A stretch of DNA of 64,000 bases, taken from NCBI GenBank assembly GCA_026874595.1, contig CM049310.1, positions 36,041,558 to 36,105,557 of the forward strand, given 5' to 3'. Below are positions 40,201-47,825 of the stretch, piece after piece. Made by a program: the position numbers and the translations under genes. Origin of the DNA: Sipunculus nudus (taxonomy: Eukaryota; Annelida; Sipuncula; Golfingiida; Sipunculidae). Under the pieces are notes generated by a model that was not told the origin of the DNA, ran no database searches, and saw only the letters and a program-made list of their open reading frames with translations. Position 1 is the first letter of the stretch, and each line of letters begins with the position of its first letter.

Positions 40201-43200
40201 AGAGCCAGAAAGAGAACAATTGGGGCTCTTGTGTAGAATACGATAGCCGGGCGGAATGCGACCTCCTGTTCAAACAAGTTATCTCATACCAGTCTGGAAC
40301 AGGTATAATGCTCCATCCCTTCCCTGACGCATTAAGGCAACTCTGTTCCGCCTGGTTGGCAAGAGTAAACTGTCAAATGGATCAACAAGCCCGAATGCTC
40401 ACAGTGTTAAAGAAAAACAATATCACGGTAGGTTACGAAACGTGGAATTCAACGCGTGTGATAATGGACGTTTGTGTGTCAGGTTACACGTACCCATCTG
40501 ACCCGGGCGGTTGGTTACCAGAAGAGTGTTTAAACCACATGGTGCACGTTGTGCTGCGAACTCAACCCTCCCCGTTACAGGAACGTGTGTTAGTGCAGGC
40601 ACATTTGAGCTTGCATGTGTGCATGCAGGAGGTCACGCACGGCAACGTTGACAACCCACGTTCACATTACAGCTTTGCTCACATTGACGACGTGTACGCA
40701 ACCAAACCGCCCGGTGTTCCTTTGGTTGCTGCTGTGGCAAATTCCACAAGTTTAGGTTTCACGCGACTAATGCGGAAACCCGAGCCAAATACGTGTTCTA
40801 GCCTTTACGAAATTATCGGACCCGTCTCTGCGTGGATGCATATCCGAGAACAGTCTGATGGCCACAACGAATTAGACGCCGCAGCAGACCACATGTCCGT
40901 AGTGCGTCCATTATTGTCAGAAGACACTGTTATGTTTCTGAATGACCCAAGTACTTTCCAAACGCAATGTACTATATTTCAACAGTTTTTCAAGGCACGC
41001 GGAGAACACGATATCGCTTTGAGTACTAGAGAGGGTGCGCGTTACGAAGGGAACTGGTTGTTCACATGTACAAACGAAAACGACTGTTACACAGTGCCGC
41101 AATGTGACATGGACACAATATTTTGTTGCACGACAGGGTTAGCGCAAGCCGCCGGACGACAGGACAGTTCGTCAGAACACATCACAGTGGAAGCCGCCTT
41201 GCCGTTCAGTCGTGAACCCCTGGATCGTATTACGACAAAACAAACTGTTTCCGTCACGGACCTAATTCCGAACGATGGTACCAGTAACACATCTGGTTTA
41301 TACAAGGTCGCGCGGCACGTGTTCAGGGTACTCGAATGCGTATATCCGTTGATCACGCGACAAACATTGGAAGCACTGAAGGCTGAGCATGGACGTCAGA
41401 CAGGTGTTGAGACGCGGTCGGATGGCGTCAAGGGATGGTGGATCAGCTCACAAAAAGCCCAGGAGACATGGCACTGCCTGTGGGTGTACGGGATCAGGTT
41501 CTGTCTGGCCATGAAAAAAGTGAATTCCGCCAGGGCAATAAACGGTGAGCAAGACGTCGGGCCCTGGGGCGAATTGCCGACCTTTTTTAACGTGTGTGGG
41601 AGACCCGTCTACAATTTGAAAGACAAAGATCTCTTTCAATGGGTCAGGATGACGGACAGCATCATTTCGGACACGGGACGGACCTCACACCTTTTCTGGT
41701 TGGCAACATGTACGGCAGCTGTCTTCGCGTTTTGCGGCTCCAATGTGCACTGGGGCCTGAAAGCCTTGCTCGGTAAAACAGGCCTCCACCACTACGTTCT
41801 GAGCAAGGATATACCGACGCGATGGTCAACAAACAATCAGCCACGATGGGACGACCGTTTGTGCTTGCGTGTTGCCGAAACGCTAAGAGGCTTTATGGCT
41901 TATGCAGTGACAGCCGGACGTATGATCGACTCAGAAGTCTTGGAAACACTGTGGGCACAACACGGCCACGGTGTCGGGTCAGTTTGGGACCACATATTGG
42001 AAGAATACACGCACTTGCCAACGAGATGTGGAAATGAAAACAATGGTTTTCAATTCGAAGAAAGAGAGGTAGCAATGCATGAAGCAGCAGATATGCAGCG
42101 GAGTGTCCTTCAACACGTGTACGGGTTGGACAAGCCGGAGGAATACGTACAGGACGGCTCCAACGTGCGAGCGTATGATGTATCGTGGCCATGCTCGGGT
42201 ACGAAAAGCAAGGCACAAGGTTGGTGCCGATTTGACGTCATCCTCTTTTCGCTCGTCACGGGTATACCATTGGCCACGTGTTACGACACCGTGGCCGGCA
42301 GCAAAATACCTTTTCATCGCGAATGGACCAATTCCACGTACAACCCAAACGTGGATAGCATCATCGATCCGGCTTCTGCTTACCCTGCCCCTCTCACGGC
42401 GGACACCTGCCCAACAGATATACTCCGGTACTTCTTCTCTTTCGACCAAAGCGCCCTGCCCTTGTTTGCTGCACTTCCGAGGTCGTCCGCGTCTAGCAGC
42501 ACTCACGTCCCAGTCAACAAGTACCTGGATGGTTTGAGGGGTTCGACGTTCATTCCTATAATAAGCGTGCAGATACTTACAGACGGTCTCAACACGGACG
42601 GTGGTGAGCGGTTCCTGCCGACGGGGTACGCTGTGTCAAACGAACACAACGAGAAAGTAAACCAACTGTCGTTTACGTATGGCGAAAGGATATGCGGTCC
42701 CGTTGAAGTTGAACGGGGTTGGTTTCGAAGGGTTTACAGAGTCCGCACAACAAAGGCGAGCGATGACGCGGGACTCATCCCTTGGTGTGATCGCGGTCAC
42801 CTGGAGTGTGTTTCGTCGGACCAGCACCCAGAATTCCCGTTGCAGATGTACACAAACGAAGAAGTTGCAAGGCCCAACGACAATGAAACACAGTTTCGTG
42901 TCGACGAACTCTCAGAAACAGAACTACAAAATCTAAATGTACAGCAACACCATATGACACAGGGACACACAGGGTCAGAAGATGACGGCGTGTCTCTGTT
43001 TCACGAGATACAACAGACGGAGGAGTTGCTGAATAGCAACTCGCGTGATATATCTCCGTTAACTGTCTCACAAACTGCAAGTGATATATCATGCGCATAT
43101 GTACGATCAAAGTCAGACGATGACGTACAAGAACACCTGCCTAACAGGAAACAACATCGCAGTTACGAATTTTGCGATGACGTAACAATACATGGTAAGA

Positions 43201-44216
43201 TGGGCTCCGGTCCATATGCACAACAAAGGGCAGGCATATCTAGGGAAATAACAGAGTCATTTGCTAACATGAGTATAGGAGACATTCGCACTCTATCAGG
43301 TACTGCGGAAACACAGAATGTATCATCGGATACATATGAGACGGGTGACAGGCAACGATTGAAGAGCCATTCACAGCCAAACCGTCCGTTAATTCATAAA
43401 TCTAAACACCCAAATACCAGACGGCGTGAAAAAGGGTTGCGTCTAAAAGATACACAATCCCACGACAACATCATTCCTAACAGAACAAATATACCCGCCA
43501 AACCAACCATACATGTATCCATGTTGACCGATCCCGTCCAAACTGCGCTACAACACATATCTCCATACACAAAGGTCTCTACAGAATCAAAAGTGATTGC
43601 GCCACAATATGGAGCCCCTAAAACAAAAGTACCTACAGAAACAGGTGTTACTGAGCCACAGTACAGAGCTCCTTACGCAAACGTTTCTACAAAATCAGAT
43701 GTTACACAATCACAGGAATCCGATACGTTATTGGGGAGAAGCATCCACACGTCTGATGCCCGGGACACCTCATACGTGAAGGATGCAACAGGTGCACGTG
43801 AAGACCATCGCAAAAATGTTAAAAGTGAGGATACACGGAGAAAAGGCGTTCAATTCGTCTACGAAGACCAGCCAAGCCGTTCCTACCAGCGGGAGGGTCA
43901 ACCGTCCACTTTATTCGGTTCATGTGAAATGACGGCCACACCCCGCTCTCCCAGATCAAGTCGCGAGTTCATTCCGGTTGACATTCCGGTTGATCGACAC
44001 GTGGAACACAGGAACATGCACGTACCAACCCCTGGTGTGCAAAAGCATCAGACACAGACCAAAGACCCTATTCAAGATTCGGAACTGTTTACGGTTTTAT
44101 GTAACACCCTAAACACGATCCGCCAAACACAGCCGCTTGCGATATTACCCCCCCGAAAAGGCCGTAATCTGAACGACGAGTACGACCTTATCCGGCTTTA
44201 CATGAGCGAAGAATGA
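28233..44216 (+). CDS. Giant large tegument protein, 5327 aa, with degenerate OTU domain and C76-type deubiquitinase domain
   Basis: ATG at 28233; the frame is open 33 codons upstream only through TTG. Residues ~10-130 resemble an OTU fold, but the catalytic position of DGNSFFRA is Ser36 instead of Cys, and the usual C-terminal HYD reads GYD (residues 122-124). Residues ~130-1260 are low-complexity, rich in Thr, Asp, Glu and Gln. Residues ~1265-1440 match the herpesvirus tegument deubiquitinase plan (peptidase C76): KQC with Cys1283, then FDSHSRD with Asp1407 and His1409. A repeat-bearing linker, about 2500 residues of helical and coiled-coil-like sequence, more globular parts (residues ~4000-4870) and a disordered tail follow. 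Family members link capsid and envelope, drive capsid transport and remove ubiquitin. Its length exceeds the mammalian family (about 2000-3200). Confidence 0.85.
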   Translation: MARQTADPTPMSRTEWDEQLQKTGWTRKNVIRDGNSFFRAVAILMNGMHEGQHGRLRQVVRDHTGNNELQEGVEPGNDAVRAISHKYDCHVNVLRTTGDIRLLTSLARSRKPSITLVHTEGGYDVLIPTSEQAKVQPQSCSPPRAIDMYADVASSLLEDLDKEWARIMHRMQTSASTRQERSGGLDERPITGPLREEQHRRHLPSISANAAGGSADQMCTDEHVTAGGESGEAMSTEETADKTEIRKRRMTSTASRTNAPSRPQSGSVTDDQPVSGSKSKRKKCTKPKTPAQAPQMDTTTTSETQTHSDPAPETRDATTQEAVQKGPEPDPQVLFNEVKNMHAELQPAWSPIKSIRAVSPPAMSQINDETDRNVDDDNAAQQLLGQLTMLGAQIPASSSNQDETDFDMMTGEMSLAATELARLQAAEAETERAIREAAQATAERAKLEAAIAAAEIELRQSEAGVQQVADGVYQQGGTGQPNRVPGDTADDTRELTLPTETADHIGHQNVYCAEQCEGGIDLNDILSELFGDGQSNDQGVQTQPADQGASGSVHYQHPFTEDTTFSLPSFDGEDDRKQQDDPVRKTPSDTSKVSSSTGVNTQQRPVTGSSIGQEARGEEGQLSKSDTDETESAVATIIAALEHDERHEEKKVTGDTVNGFVPCPATADGGGTSHHIEQHETDEQESIQEGKAHSTDTTVTQDPPFHSDTAQGTPMRQGQEDILQMAMNQCDIFSASDICPDNVPTAPSVTDLGENAGAQHVAPSVSAVPGDTADKDIPSEHPQHVGENEAPEQDANQHLRTVGETATPVAHTGGADAARRIADGSPDTGACKKETRGRKGHKSVLKPSNQHSTADKQKEALRKTARRLKRNSVRLSTKILQPRVIHPTPVPDFPKRRPRRQLRVAHVDHPYSKPPGSEDEPKCIRKKRLGQRRRASSAQNDRPCQLSSRPADDTVTPPSGSEKAGERPTAEDTAGHAKNAEQTTHEENMSGARGESDQMDTTACEQRETSAEECGEMEGDDSAPSMSGDYPTRVMLCDTFEDIKTREYFQLDKGGMYSVDMTLCRPQTPNPSADHASLLAPRVRDSHTVTGAPFMQTEETQDGQEQDDASSVSLTERIQNMPATFEQSMDDSDASDDTLEQHMDESSECEGNVPISVTTMDESDGTVEDEGGVNDARRVPVNTQGKTVASRGDRPCDTETANEGRGSDKQRDMPRSDRPDETRSSSGGPPRHASQKDTTGKDASNTDACDIPPGHPVITKCVTGSFHQGDHQHFLSFSVGKQCVPNCAVALIRCSIEDPETWTTSTLDDILDAGDQLYYSIKGYPVEDAGYVCLDELPETIDCFSRSFSVVSYMYRSDLINRNDFRNTYRTLRMALCDDKGYLSSILILQDCAIAVMQKGSKYYVFDSHSRDMRGKVTPTGTSVLLGFDILAEAIKHITNLAYTLKVNGYESRLYSITENRVDAPVREQTDPLAPVHSTPRADTPVDTQQSDRVDETREEDVASACNTGADEKMEEQDVAASEQHSGQSGAEEMEDVQGDITREETTEEDVATRPAQEQPDDGAGQPNPASACNTGAEADMEEQDVAAYEQHSGPSETEEMEDVQGDITRDEQTPPRSGEGDPGVDDLNTSTRKKLHIKSQPGKASNNRGRPSKGVTHGKMDEHAASLVKRYEEAVKVYNERRDTLAHFCAICTSKVVGNIEEVEEMKQKLTMLKTKALRARTNIPSLQGVDIPLIVKKKVERKHKINIMPNTAKATKALDKAETEAAKREKKENDQTIADMRAGLLNELRDPSVTYDDVKRNESKYQHVLPITPAEEKDAKSTVEAWMTNMADYIEYALIHIEKKAEESPSMLAEPPRGVPGIFWLHKETDTQVATGRALLEMYRVLRASAVDHNKTLIDMVDQLKAWLENASLQCVHDKIRACLETWYELDASILDERVDAMLGQIMPQLRLMRLRIRSGTSGDDEKSLRRMQIKITCMQDDLRELLRSVYESAAQYRATSKKNGQWHNTLTETGKKLQRELKQIEQDIAAVSARVVSLPQLRKSHRRRRNVPSTPLTETEPTEGPPSAPETASVRENPSDEVNNDRHENDPLTRDETRRILTEKNTPMQVRIATIAQRCPEVKKWNTRVSKAKDDYASHKRHLEEIIKRCMGTECSSCTEAASFIQTIDELEGDGQSLRRTTKNVLMKDHGIPAEIWDELRVIAEVYAIPDLPDTEKVRTKLRAQLEKLSKQEKDAERKQLLQLVKSGQLEYARARNVVQSLLPLQKDDVSFGKQAVEVWVNNVVKDVEIALSDYEQSCPPGCDAPPEKLPCYICLLEKPDSTGAELQELLGVCKDVYNASHNDSREDKLNRLIAWARQPGTKPILKGLRCCFKNVWNAESEELEKQINEHVSRVDEMFRNVDASYTSDESNRKNVTLLEEHIEKVSQVKKSLSWCEDKAAAWLQKLGGNQDQPFDVKGCRSDGLKKILQLLNAKNDKANALIGKLQGWKTAEHVQAQTASSPGQSSTVRGTGDDELIARTHAAQTAAAETAAAETAWLKEVLVATEQYNTSTEKTRAWIQACKTFQFENTRDIDMYKKELDQQVGVLDIHNSTLDKLRRGNCVVDGTLVASKDTTFWGNKEKEQIRFKKTEPITRTQIEEAKRVMQTKRKELEAKEKRQRREEIVRDLTASGTLTDVTSNLAQYMDTIYPLTKEEVTDLCLHCSHWTDRLTEDVERLAHAYTSGLDDGALQDAPRCIADEVPAVFGLLEHMCSDNSDKKQQYQRKRKEAETLLEIYQNLRAEQCARDTDNASRIQFLTERAWRETTPKRTSNVLLHCIIQVFNEWTDQTVRDCTETVRGSASAIQASSEDIECFSKDGMHHLITTWDQTGLDQANNQLRDSQKRLNDTLNALTAAKAAAGTHWNKGDGGFAKKLHTADKSINAAIHQIQLLNVRAEHLRQKNDMDNKHTGSEHGEPADHVTEAYNKLLTTGLSEKANLPDTILQHVNRCGPTDEVTRMLDSLFRHLARVLECPTRLQDQVRFGTQLGVKQLGTSDIPLAKRLYRLVDIVAARTGTRTTYRQELEAGHVVISGIESAGNAISHMITDRLKQSVENLYPQTPAWTSVTANLDRLHNMMEMHDMEHTKRSCMADMFETKLKYVETAAQEATTNVDNSFQSVSYALYSLRHIQNELNMLKQEIAKEPDSVNKQERVGKAEKMLKQRYISHLRKQLEGVIKDILKDAIQEMQDILVNYHLTDEHVHYQCIAHRTCNVRELLNRCYQLLQENAHWGGTDGMFTTGGTGNNVMTLLKQLKPDDVKWFDGLVGLLNKSVDATLGSTKNLAQSIRRWAFEQGEKILRSEIPADSRLDPTEDVPDLREWLDKAARMGERVQSSLSTVSWILQSQEYQYVYDLVAGTLTAFQTLALQITGSSYQTALKYADNFKQSVHAIVDRIRNDISSGHQLIVAESALFQGQPCDDVTVAGKGISVNLHNIIRHTGELQDILQDAMTIIYSFRYAHTWLIQTVYPSWNRTQSAIQDSLQRLQNEVSTYIPQYILDAWIKQLDDKSSQLFLDWLQAKIHTETQVSTHLHTCYGTRNFMHESANTQQQIIQLTKRAVDKEHDRRTTLIENNVSACKEFLQRKVNEQNRNPDTDGLRNGIKTLIDKCIRTVERHCEHGKLIIQCILTSCKWYEHICNRYMDDTRALMGKKYTEEMSHSQTGNMRSVPDIMSCVVEQLVADIEEDVTQRMLILADKLHLDLISLHTEQMTYHANALSVHHTLGCLASLMVFSLFDMQQQRLHDYTHVEGRLTECRRSVQQAVQMSVAIMEYTEQNLRNLLQHDSIPFGTVGSYKADVQNKREELSRMMMEAEDAFSRLQHTWPSTTEIRINITENVSLQVLNEVYNTCKTRIDAYQAFLELIQRATHLDTPDERRECEESWWCDGMVVRERLMTAFVRHVSHDDTDDKENLKRVRVWLDNIPKVYKCTLSQKDVRQLHQEKTHNIYKKSQKENNWGSCVEYDSRAECDLLFKQVISYQSGTGIMLHPFPDALRQLCSAWLARVNCQMDQQARMLTVLKKNNITVGYETWNSTRVIMDVCVSGYTYPSDPGGWLPEECLNHMVHVVLRTQPSPLQERVLVQAHLSLHVCMQEVTHGNVDNPRSHYSFAHIDDVYATKPPGVPLVAAVANSTSLGFTRLMRKPEPNTCSSLYEIIGPVSAWMHIREQSDGHNELDAAADHMSVVRPLLSEDTVMFLNDPSTFQTQCTIFQQFFKARGEHDIALSTREGARYEGNWLFTCTNENDCYTVPQCDMDTIFCCTTGLAQAAGRQDSSSEHITVEAALPFSREPLDRITTKQTVSVTDLIPNDGTSNTSGLYKVARHVFRVLECVYPLITRQTLEALKAEHGRQTGVETRSDGVKGWWISSQKAQETWHCLWVYGIRFCLAMKKVNSARAINGEQDVGPWGELPTFFNVCGRPVYNLKDKDLFQWVRMTDSIISDTGRTSHLFWLATCTAAVFAFCGSNVHWGLKALLGKTGLHHYVLSKDIPTRWSTNNQPRWDDRLCLRVAETLRGFMAYAVTAGRMIDSEVLETLWAQHGHGVGSVWDHILEEYTHLPTRCGNENNGFQFEEREVAMHEAADMQRSVLQHVYGLDKPEEYVQDGSNVRAYDVSWPCSGTKSKAQGWCRFDVILFSLVTGIPLATCYDTVAGSKIPFHREWTNSTYNPNVDSIIDPASAYPAPLTADTCPTDILRYFFSFDQSALPLFAALPRSSASSSTHVPVNKYLDGLRGSTFIPIISVQILTDGLNTDGGERFLPTGYAVSNEHNEKVNQLSFTYGERICGPVEVERGWFRRVYRVRTTKASDDAGLIPWCDRGHLECVSSDQHPEFPLQMYTNEEVARPNDNETQFRVDELSETELQNLNVQQHHMTQGHTGSEDDGVSLFHEIQQTEELLNSNSRDISPLTVSQTASDISCAYVRSKSDDDVQEHLPNRKQHRSYEFCDDVTIHGKMGSGPYAQQRAGISREITESFANMSIGDIRTLSGTAETQNVSSDTYETGDRQRLKSHSQPNRPLIHKSKHPNTRRREKGLRLKDTQSHDNIIPNRTNIPAKPTIHVSMLTDPVQTALQHISPYTKVSTESKVIAPQYGAPKTKVPTETGVTEPQYRAPYANVSTKSDVTQSQESDTLLGRSIHTSDARDTSYVKDATGAREDHRKNVKSEDTRRKGVQFVYEDQPSRSYQREGQPSTLFGSCEMTATPRSPRSSREFIPVDIPVDRHVEHRNMHVPTPGVQKHQTQTKDPIQDSELFTVLCNTLNTIRQTQPLAILPPRKGRNLNDEYDLIRLYMSEE
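32739..33066 (+). repeat. Two ~125-bp in-frame repeats in the tegument gene
   Basis: Segments starting at 32739 and 32940 (period 201 bp) encode near-identical ~42-residue peptides containing SACNTGA, MEEQDVAA, EQHSG and EEMEDVQGDITR. They lie in the acidic linker right after the C76-like domain. The period is a multiple of 3, consistent with in-frame duplication. Confidence 0.9.
43563..43712 (+). repeat. Three ~54-bp in-frame repeats near the tegument C-terminus
   Basis: Three degenerate 18-residue units of the type KVSTES-KVIAPQYGAP occur in tandem in the disordered C-terminal tail of the giant protein. Confidence 0.75.
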
Positions 44217-44233
44217 GGTGACCATTAACACAA

Positions 44234-44303
44234 AATAAAAACAACAACAACTAATCTGTATGAGATAAAAACCAACATCAGAAACATTAAATAGTAATTT
44301 ATT
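44234..44303. terminator. Convergent polyadenylation signals
   Basis: AATAAA at 44234-44239 (plus) serves the giant tegument gene, 18 bases after its stop. TTTATT at 44298-44303 gives an AATAAA on the minus strand for the ATPase gene ending at 44348. The transcripts would be nearly adjacent or overlap slightly. Confidence 0.65.
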
Positions 44304-44347
44304 ATCTGATAGTCTGCCGCATGTTTCAGTGGTTCATCCTCTTTTAC

Positions 44348-45208
44348 CTAATCTTCCGTGTTATGCAAAGCATCTGTTATACTGAAAGTGGTGGTCGCTG
44401 AAGGGGGCATGGCCCACCACGTTTGGACGACTCCTCCCGCCTCGTAATTTCCGATGAGGATCTGTATTTGTGGGAAACGTTGAAACAGCAACATGTGGCG
44501 TGTGGGAAGCAGATGAACATCATCCATGACGACTACATGGAAAAAATGGGTGGCACATAATTTCAGAAGAACGGAATAAGGGACGTCTGCGCAGGTCAAC
44601 CCATTGTAATCACCGTTTGAACACATGAAGTTGTATATGTGTTGCCACATACCATTGGCCAGGCGGACAATGTCATCAGGCGTAAATGCGGAGTACTGCC
44701 AATATACAGAGTCAGCTGAGGGAACGTGGTCTTTACACACGTGGACGGTGTCATAATCAAGCAGAAACGCCATAAATGTTTCAAATACCAGCCTTGTTGG
44801 CGCTGGCGGGTTAACCATCGATAGTATGAGGCGTTTAATGGTTAAACGTTGGTCGTGGTGCAGGTGGTTATCCGTGGCCCCGTCAAGCACTTGGTCTAAT
44901 GGTAATATGGTAACGTTCTTCGGACAGACGGCCTTGAGACGCCGCCATGTATCAGAACACCTTACAATCCACAGGAAACGGAAACGTGGTTCCGCCCAGG
45001 CCTTCTCCATCACGGCTACGGATTTACCACAGCCGTCTTCCCCGATAACATGGATGCGGTCACCAGGCTGAAACCGGTGTTCCAGCACAGCCGTTTGGTC
45101 CCTTGTCAGTTTATGTGATGTTGTGTGTGACATAACCTTACGCAGAAGTCGCCTGCCCTGAAACTCACCAGGACGCCCATGCGTCGTGTTCAACGTAGAA
45201 CTCAGCAT
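44348..45208 (-). CDS. P-loop ATPase resembling the first RecA domain of an SF1 helicase, 286 aa
   Basis: ATG at 45208. After ~33 residues comes a Q-motif-like KLTRDQTAVLEHRF, then Walker A GEDGCGKS (about residues 55-62) and Walker B VVVMDDVHLL (about 225-234). A possible motif III, ILIGNYEAGG, follows, and the protein ends about 30 residues later. This is the layout of the N-terminal RecA-like domain of superfamily 1 helicases, but the second RecA domain (motifs IV-VI) is absent. No frame continuing the domain is visible downstream, and the stop is followed by a poly(A) signal, so this is a short protein and not an obvious truncation. It could be a captured helicase half acting as an ATPase or accessory protein. 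Confidence 0.7.
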   Translation of the reverse strand: MLSSTLNTTHGRPGEFQGRRLLRKVMSHTTSHKLTRDQTAVLEHRFQPGDRIHVIGEDGCGKSVAVMEKAWAEPRFRFLWIVRCSDTWRRLKAVCPKNVTILPLDQVLDGATDNHLHHDQRLTIKRLILSMVNPPAPTRLVFETFMAFLLDYDTVHVCKDHVPSADSVYWQYSAFTPDDIVRLANGMWQHIYNFMCSNGDYNGLTCADVPYSVLLKLCATHFFHVVVMDDVHLLPTRHMLLFQRFPQIQILIGNYEAGGVVQTWWAMPPSATTTFSITDALHNTED

Positions 45209-45453
45209 CCTTCCGGCGTGTTGTGATGTACCACGAAGCCGAATCTACGCTGACGTCACTCATGTCGTGCATTACAAATACGGGTAGCATTCTCAGGACA
45301 GGGTATCACATGTACGATGAAAAACGCGACGACTAGATATGTTGCATGTGGAATAAATTCAAATGATAAAAAAATGCATTGTGTTGGTATCGTGTTTATT
45401 CATTCAAGTAACATGTGTGTTTTTGTGTTTCGGCATTGCGACGTGCCAAATAT
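45209..45453. other. Intergenic region with minus-strand poly(A) signal
   Basis: 245 bp between two leftward genes. TTTATT at 45395-45400 reads AATAAA for the gene ending at 45454. No other feature seen. Confidence 0.5.
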
Positions 45454-47613
45454 TTAGATAACACGCGCCTCAAACGTGGCACCGGGAGGGATGATCAAAG
45501 CTCCGTCTTCTGTCCTGTTGCTGCTTGGGTTCACACCGGTGGCCCTCAGTGCAACGGCAACGGGGGTTACGCTGAATATTTCATCGTACAAGGCGGAAGC
45601 TGTTCTTATGATCTCGTGTAACATAGCCTGTGCACATGTTATGCGGGAAGACAAATCCCTGTCTTCGTAAACATCCATGTCAGCTCCTGGGTTCATGACA
45701 TCTTTGAATGCGTAAAGCTGTGTGTTTTGCAGTATAACAGGATCTGCCGTATGATCCTCATCGTAGCCTGCCGGTTGGTTAGCTGGGGCGTCAATAAGGT
45801 TAGGAGCATCAAAACCCGGGTCACAGATTGCCACATTTGATTCCAGGTTCCCGTCTTCCAGGCAGCACTCTTCGGCAAGGCTTCTGAGCGCCGAACCACA
45901 GACGTTGTTGCACATACGCAGTTGGTTCGCCAAAATACAGACAAGGCGCACGCTGTTGGCCAGAGACGGTCGCCTGCGGGAGAACGACTGTTCGTCTTTG
46001 GAAGGGGGGTGGAACAGCTTGTCGAAGTGATGCGATATCTGGTAGTGCCCGTAAGCACAGATGGCATCGACATGCTCCGCCTCGAGCCGATCCCACCGCC
46101 GTAGCACCCCCGGTTTCGGGTCATCGTCGTAAGGCAGATCTTCCCCAAACCCCGACTCCGGCATTATTACAGGAGGTTGCACGCACAAGTAGGCACCCAT
46201 GTGGGTGTTGATGTCATCCGGGCCGTTGTTGACTAGCTCCACTATGCACACGTCACGTTGGCGCACGTTAGCTTTCGCTTTCATTCGCGTTTCCCTGCAC
46301 TGCTGCCAAGCAGTGGCATACGTCGAGAAATCACTAGGGTTTGTTTCGTCTAAAATAAGGGGTCGGAAAGTGGTACCTTGTGACGTGGTATCAAACTTAT
46401 AGAAAAAACCAGCCGGCAAAGCCCCGTGCGTCCCGGCGCCATATGGTTCGAGCTGGTTATGAAGCGTTGTTTGTGGTATAACGCTAGGTAGTTCATTTGT
46501 ACCAGTCACGAAGCAGTCAAAAAAACTATGTGGGGTAATGGCGTGACCTGTCATAGAGGACGCCCTGCTCTGTACAACCCTGCCATATACTGGGGGGTTA
46601 TAGGCATGTGCCAAGCTGCATATTGATGTCCAAACGGCTTTCAAACCTGCCCGCAAAGCAAGAGTGTTGGTTGCTTTTTCACTCTCTTTTAGATTTGAAT
46701 TGGCAGAAAGCGTCTTAAGTGTATTCTTCAGAGCTGTGGATTCTTTCATCAAACCCCTTTGTGGCATGCCAGGTGCTGACAAAGCAGCATGATCAGGTAG
46801 ATTGAGATCTCGTACAGCTGCGTCACAGAAGGCATAGAACTGCAGCCAACCGTAATGCTTCAACAGTCTTGACAGATGCAGGAGCAAGGTCGGCTCCAGC
46901 GTCCGACTGAATGGGTGTTCCCCCAACTCCTCTTCCATGGTCAAGCGCGTGTTTGAGCTGGCTGCTTTTGCGTACTTCATCTTGTCCACGTTCCGCATGA
47001 CTTTACACACTAAACCCGTCAGCACACCGGTGAACACCTCAGGCATCTTAAAGATAGGTACGGTGGCCGGAAACGTCAGGCCGTGCGCGGTCGCCTTGGC
47101 AATGCTAACAGGGGGTCCGTATGGGTTGGCGGGGTCATTCGGGGGTATCTCGTCCTTGTGTGAGTGCCTGTCGTTCGGTGTCAGCAAAGGGTATATCGGC
47201 ACCAGACAGACCAGATCGTTCACAGAGAGGGTGAAAGGGCCGCTGTTTCTCATGGTTTTTACCTGGTGCTCGTTCGACGTAACCCGACCAGACTCCATCC
47301 CGACACCTGTAGAGCATGTGATGTAGTTACCAGAAATGTTCAGTTCCCCGTCCCTTCCGTGGACGTTCCACCGGGAAAGGCGTGTGTACTCCACGGGGCT
47401 AACGCCGTCGCAGGCCGACAACATCATAGCAGGGGATGTATCTCCTGTGAGCAAAGGAAGTCCCACAACGAAACAGTTTTTATGTATACCCGGGCCATAC
47501 CCCTGGCTGCCACCGGGCATGGTGCGCACGGGTGACAGGTATCCGTATAGATCATGTTTGTCTATACACTTGTTTTCACATGTGAGGTCCAGCCTGTCCC
47601 CGGCAGAGGACAT
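45454..47613 (-). CDS. Unknown protein, 719 aa, structural in character
   Basis: ATG at 47613. Balanced composition, few Lys runs, many Asn, Pro, Gly and Thr, and loops rich in Pro (NDPANPYGPP), giving the look of a virion structural protein. The N-terminal 180 residues look beta-rich (GELNISGNYITCSTG; FTLSVNDLVCLVPIYPLL). The middle is helical with a basic Lys-rich stretch (KMKYAKAASSN). The C-terminal ~200 residues contain several Cys and acidic loops and end in GALIIPPGATFEARVI. No signal peptide, membrane span or nucleotide-binding motif. A capsid-associated role such as portal or triplex is conceivable, but nothing identifies it. Confidence 0.75.
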   Translation of the reverse strand: MSSAGDRLDLTCENKCIDKHDLYGYLSPVRTMPGGSQGYGPGIHKNCFVVGLPLLTGDTSPAMMLSACDGVSPVEYTRLSRWNVHGRDGELNISGNYITCSTGVGMESGRVTSNEHQVKTMRNSGPFTLSVNDLVCLVPIYPLLTPNDRHSHKDEIPPNDPANPYGPPVSIAKATAHGLTFPATVPIFKMPEVFTGVLTGLVCKVMRNVDKMKYAKAASSNTRLTMEEELGEHPFSRTLEPTLLLHLSRLLKHYGWLQFYAFCDAAVRDLNLPDHAALSAPGMPQRGLMKESTALKNTLKTLSANSNLKESEKATNTLALRAGLKAVWTSICSLAHAYNPPVYGRVVQSRASSMTGHAITPHSFFDCFVTGTNELPSVIPQTTLHNQLEPYGAGTHGALPAGFFYKFDTTSQGTTFRPLILDETNPSDFSTYATAWQQCRETRMKAKANVRQRDVCIVELVNNGPDDINTHMGAYLCVQPPVIMPESGFGEDLPYDDDPKPGVLRRWDRLEAEHVDAICAYGHYQISHHFDKLFHPPSKDEQSFSRRRPSLANSVRLVCILANQLRMCNNVCGSALRSLAEECCLEDGNLESNVAICDPGFDAPNLIDAPANQPAGYDEDHTADPVILQNTQLYAFKDVMNPGADMDVYEDRDLSSRITCAQAMLHEIIRTASALYDEIFSVTPVAVALRATGVNPSSNRTEDGALIIPPGATFEARVI

Positions 47614-47825
47614 CGCAGCTGTTTCCTGTTAGTGACACTATAAAACCGAACCGTTTTTTTGTTACTGTTGAGTAGTTCGTCCAGTCAGACGTTATCTGCA
47701 CTATTTGTGACACCCGTCATCACAAATAGCGCCAGGACATGTGACCGCCGGGAAACACCAATAAATACCGAACCACATAGGCATTCACATCAGACACGAG
47801 CGCACATTCTACACATCACGGCACC

